6,481 nt of DNA, taken from the NCBI GenBank assembly GCA_949127705.1, contig CASBQJ010000033.1, positions 1-6,481 on the forward strand. Direction: 5' to 3'. This document shows, one piece after another, positions 4,547 through 6,481 of this stretch. The position numbers and the translations under genes are program-made. The stretch's first letter is position 1. Each line of letters begins with the position of its first letter. The notes below the pieces were generated by a model, which made no database searches, had not been told where the DNA came from, and saw only the letters and a program-made list of their open reading frames with translations. This DNA comes from Synechococcales cyanobacterium PMM_0085. GTDB taxonomy: Bacteria > Cyanobacteriota > Cyanobacteriia > Elainellales > Elainellaceae.

Positions 4547-5533
4547 TTATGTCCAAAGTCGCTGAATAACTTGTAGATATATGGGAATCCCGACAATGAT
4601 ATTGAAGGGAAACGTCAGTGCCAGAGCCATTGAAATATAAAGGCTGGGATTGGCTTCAGGCACACTCATGCGCATGGCTGCCGGAACGGCAATATAAGAG
4701 GCACTGGCACAGAGAACCGTAAACAGTAGGGCGTTGCCGACCGACATGCCTAGCAGCTTGGCTAAACCAATGCCAATCACCGCATTCAATACAGGCATTA
4801 ATAAAGCAAAGCCAATCACAAACGAGCCGGCTTGCTTTAAATCGTTAATCCGGCGGGCTGCAATTAAACCCATGTCTAGTAAGAAAAAGCACAGTATTCC
4901 ATAAAATAAATCATCAGAAAATGGTTTGATTTTGCCCCAGCCATTTTCGCCCGTGAGCAATCCAATCATTAGGCTGCTAACCAACAAAAATACCGAGCCA
5001 TTGAGACACGCTTCTCGTAATACCTCGGTCCAAGGGACAGTTTCTACGGCATCAGGTTTTTGCTCTCCAGCATCGACCGATAGCCGGACTAAAAAGATGC
5101 CCACCACGATGGCAGGTGATTCCATTAATGCTAAAGCGGCGACCATATGGCCGCCAAAACCTAACTCCAGCTTTGTAAGTAAGGCGCTAGCGGTAATAAA
5201 CGTCACGGCGCTAATCGAGCCATAGGTAGCGGCGATCGCGGCTGCATTGTAAATATCTAGCTTGAGCCGCAAGATAAAAAATGAGTAAATTGGCACTAAG
5301 CACGCCATAGCAATAGCGGCCAGTAGAGTAATACCAATATCCCAACTCAAACCACTTTTAACAATTTCATGACCGCCTTTAAAGCCAATCGCAAATAGTA
5401 AATAGAGTGAGAACATTTTTGGCAATGGCTGCGGAATTTCTAAATCTGACTTCAGCCAAATCGCTGCCATACCAACAAAGAAAAATAAAACTGGAGGGTT
5501 GAGAATATTAGAGAGAATTAAGCTAAATTCCAT
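4547..5533 (-). CDS. SbtA-family sodium-dependent bicarbonate permease, short divergent type
   Basis: The protein has 328 residues with about ten membrane helices in two five-helix halves (roughly 11-27, 38-55, 64-89, 95-118, 127-150 and 178-194, 206-226, 235-260, 266-288, 296-321). Family motifs are YGSISAVTF (104-112) at the helix-4 crossover, HMVAALALMESPA (129-141), LLDMGL (218-223), CASASYIAVPAA (275-286) and VPEANPSLYI (291-300). Known: SbtA imports bicarbonate with sodium for the CO2-concentrating mechanism. Compared with Synechocystis SbtA (374 residues) the central cytoplasmic loop is shortened (about 151-175), and the second-half motif SSSDISGPPTLRAG reads SASYIAVPAAMRMS. It belongs to the widespread shorter branch of the family, so the exact substrate is inferred. 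The ATG at 5533 fits the start of relatives (SLILSNILNPPVLFF); there is no strong Shine-Dalgarno. First gene of a probable three-gene operon. Confidence 0.88.
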   Translation of the reverse strand: MEFSLILSNILNPPVLFFFVGMAAIWLKSDLEIPQPLPKMFSLYLLFAIGFKGGHEIVKSGLSWDIGITLLAAIAMACLVPIYSFFILRLKLDIYNAAAIAATYGSISAVTFITASALLTKLELGFGGHMVAALALMESPAIVVGIFLVRLSVDAGEQKPDAVETVPWTEVLREACLNGSVFLLVSSLMIGLLTGENGWGKIKPFSDDLFYGILCFFLLDMGLIAARRINDLKQAGSFVIGFALLMPVLNAVIGIGLAKLLGMSVGNALLFTVLCASASYIAVPAAMRMSVPEANPSLYISMALALTFPFNIIVGIPIYLQVIQRLWT

Positions 5534-5744
5534 AGGTGCTTGATTAAAAGATTAAATCCATGGACAGAGGGCGATCGCAAGTGAAGTGGGCTGATAGTAC
5601 CATTTTTGCGGAGCGGGTTCTTAAAAGGTAACTTAACGACCCAACAACCGCGTTTGTAACAAGACTATTGAGGCAGAACGTTCGGTTTCTCTATCGTGGT
5701 AAAGTGCCAAACTAGTACCCCCCTTGACAATTGTGAGGTCTATC
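5534..5744. promoter_or_regulatory. Divergent promoter region between the sbtA-like operon and the SH3 protein gene
   Basis: This 211-bp gap must hold promoters for both directions. Plus strand: TTGAGG (5668-5673), an 18-bp spacer and TATCGT (5692-5697) match the consensus at four of six positions each; the 8-bp palindrome GAACGTTC (5676-5683) lies in the spacer. Minus strand: TACTAT, preceded by TGG, is a weak -10 for the sbtA-like gene at 5595-5600, without a clear -35. One HIP1 copy lies at 5571-5578. I found neither an NtcA site (GTA-N8-TAC) nor the TCAATG-N10-ATCAAT motif associated with the carbon regulator NdhR/CcmR, so low-carbon control cannot be read from the sequence. Confidence 0.3.
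5735..5738 (+). promoter_or_regulatory. Ribosome-binding site of the SH3-domain protein
   Basis: GAGG, or TGAGG from 5734, lies 6 nt before ATG 5745. This favours ATG 5745 over the in-frame TTG at 5724, and removes seven residues (MTIVRSI) that would otherwise precede a normal signal peptide. Confidence 0.6.
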
Positions 5745-6389
5745 ATGAGATTAAAACCCGGCTTGAACCGATGTCAGTTGTTTGTCGGTCTGGCAGCGGC
5801 ACTTGGAACCAGTTCATTTGAACTATTCATGGGTAGTGCGATCGGCTTTGCCGTCTCGCAGAGAATCGCCCCCGTACTGGCTCAAACTGCCGATATTCCG
5901 TTATATGAACGCCCCAGCTACAATAATACCTGCCGTTCCAGCGGCACTAGCGCTATTACCGTCTATTCCACTGCTTCGCAAACTCAAGTGGTACGGCAGT
6001 TACAGCCCTATACACGAATTACGTTAACGGGTGTGTTGGGTCAAGGGGTTGCCCAAATCCAGCAGCCTGCTCTCGGGTGGGTGCGTACCAACACATTACT
6101 CTCCAATTGCAATGCTGTCCCTGATCCTGGCCCTGGCCCTGGCATCCCGGTTGGTGCCTGCTATCAAGTTCTTCCTGCTGAAATTCAGGTGCGTACTGCC
6201 CCCTACGGCGGATACTTGGCAACTGTATTTACCAACGAGCGCGTCTACGCCACAAACCCTCCCCAACGCCAAACGACCCCCGATGGTCGAGTCTGGCTGC
6301 GAGCCTATTACAAAGACACCACTAACCTTGGCTGGCTAGCAGAAACGGGCACCAACGGCTTAGGGTTAAATCTAGGTCGCTGCAACTGA
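5745..6389 (+). CDS. Secreted protein with two SH3-like domains, each flanked by a cysteine pair
   Basis: The protein has 214 residues. The N-terminus has basic residues (MRLKPGLNR) and a long hydrophobic stretch to about 46, ending PVLA before QTAD, a likely signal peptidase I site; secretion to periplasm or beyond is inferred. Domain 1 (about 62-122) holds ITVYSTASQTQVVRQLQPYTRITLTG and GWVRTNTL. Domain 2 (139-213) holds IQVRTAPYGGYLATVFTNERVYATN, VWLRAYYK and LGWLAETG. The pattern of a strand, a turn with hydrophobic hexad and a late GWV/GWL is that of bacterial SH3-like domains, which often bind cell-wall glycan or peptide. Cys63/Cys122 and Cys139/Cys213 bracket the two domains and probably form disulfides. 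The only other Cys (10) lies in the signal region. A PDPGPGPG linker (126-133) joins them. No catalytic domain is present. Diverges from the sbtA-like operon; a strong hairpin follows the stop. Confidence 0.8.
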   Translation: MRLKPGLNRCQLFVGLAAALGTSSFELFMGSAIGFAVSQRIAPVLAQTADIPLYERPSYNNTCRSSGTSAITVYSTASQTQVVRQLQPYTRITLTGVLGQGVAQIQQPALGWVRTNTLLSNCNAVPDPGPGPGIPVGACYQVLPAEIQVRTAPYGGYLATVFTNERVYATNPPQRQTTPDGRVWLRAYYKDTTNLGWLAETGTNGLGLNLGRCN

Positions 6390-6417
6390 AGCTGGTGAAT
6401 AATCTAGCCTGCATCAT

Positions 6418-6452
6418 CTCTCGATCCCTCTTAGGCTGAGAGGAATCGAGAG
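6418..6452 (+). terminator. Hairpin after the SH3-domain gene, probable terminator
   Basis: CTCTCGAT (6418-6425) pairs with ATCGAGAG (6445-6452). After one C/A mismatch, CCTCT (6427-6431) pairs with AGAGG (6439-6443), leaving the 7-nt loop TAGGCTG. The 13 paired positions begin 29 nt after the stop codon. The 3' flank is CCATAGATTTGG, so a U-run is lacking; it may act as a factor-assisted terminator or an RNA 3' end stabiliser. On the minus strand the mismatch becomes G-U, so it would fold equally well for a gene entering from the right. Confidence 0.55.
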
Positions 6453-6481
6453 CCATAGATTTGGTGGTAAAAGGCTTGATA

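Larger units (their letters stand above)
422..5578. repeat. Thirteen dispersed HIP1 octamers (GCGATCGC)
   Basis: Perfect copies begin at 422, 1080, 1312, 1936, 2364, 2881, 3000, 3108, 3853, 4122, 4198, 5232 and 5571, about one per 500 bp. Such over-representation is a known hallmark of many cyanobacterial genomes and is the best taxonomic clue here. Twelve lie in genes and one (5571) in an intergenic region. The SH3-domain gene and the small membrane-protein gene contain none. Confidence 0.95.

Noticed and set aside
5676..5683. GAACGTTC palindrome as a LexA-type site
   Set aside because: The 8-bp palindrome does not match the known cyanobacterial or Bacillus LexA spacing and is short enough to occur by chance.
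5724..5729. TTGACA just before the SH3-protein start
   Set aside because: A matching -10 would fall inside the start codon region and none is present; the same TTG is also the rejected upstream start codon.

Overview
The window looks like cyanobacterial chromosome. Thirteen copies of the HIP1 palindrome GCGATCGC occur in 6.5 kb, and the gene content fits: a PetP-type cytochrome b6f subunit, a cyanobacterial/plastid-type Get3 homologue with an alpha-crystallin tail, and an SbtA-family bicarbonate permease next to a PII-like gene. I cannot name the genus. No tRNA, rRNA, CRISPR array, transposase or phage gene is visible, so this reads as ordinary chromosome rather than an island. Most of the interest lies in lineage-specific protein features and in small intergenic structures.

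Left part (1-2408, all minus strand). The left edge cuts a ligase-associated metallo-beta-lactamase-fold DNA exonuclease, whose 3' end lies outside. Upstream of it is a 365-residue Get3d-like ATPase with an Arg at the Walker A lysine position and no cysteine at all. Upstream of that is a 64-residue PetP. Between get3d and petP lies a 17-bp hairpin that pairs fully only as minus-strand RNA, next to a cluster of small palindromes.

Middle part (2409-3830). petP and hisF are divergent, with a compact intergenic region. hisF encodes a complete, catalytically intact imidazole glycerol phosphate synthase cyclase subunit. After it come two adjacent 19-bp direct repeats, then a promoter region with two overlapping palindromes in front of a small unrecognised two-helix membrane protein. 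That gene converges on the next operon across a 47-bp gap holding three copies of TGCTCCAC.

Right part (3831-6481). A minus-strand cluster runs sbtA-like permease, then an SbtB-like PII protein, then a DUF423 membrane protein, with gaps of 5 and 27 bp, so it is probably one operon. The permease is a short, divergent SbtA, and the PII partner lacks the C-terminal CGPEGC loop of Synechocystis SbtB. Diverging from the operon across about 211 bp is a secreted protein with two SH3-like domains, each flanked by a pair of cysteines, followed by a strong hairpin.

Functionally the genes are a mix of DNA repair, protein targeting or chaperoning, photosynthetic electron transport, histidine synthesis, probable inorganic carbon uptake and a cell-envelope protein. 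No single pathway joins them beyond the sbtA-sbtB-DUF423 unit. Several start codons were moved inward from the longest possible ORF, using ribosome-binding sites, family length or promoter position; the reasons are given with each gene.
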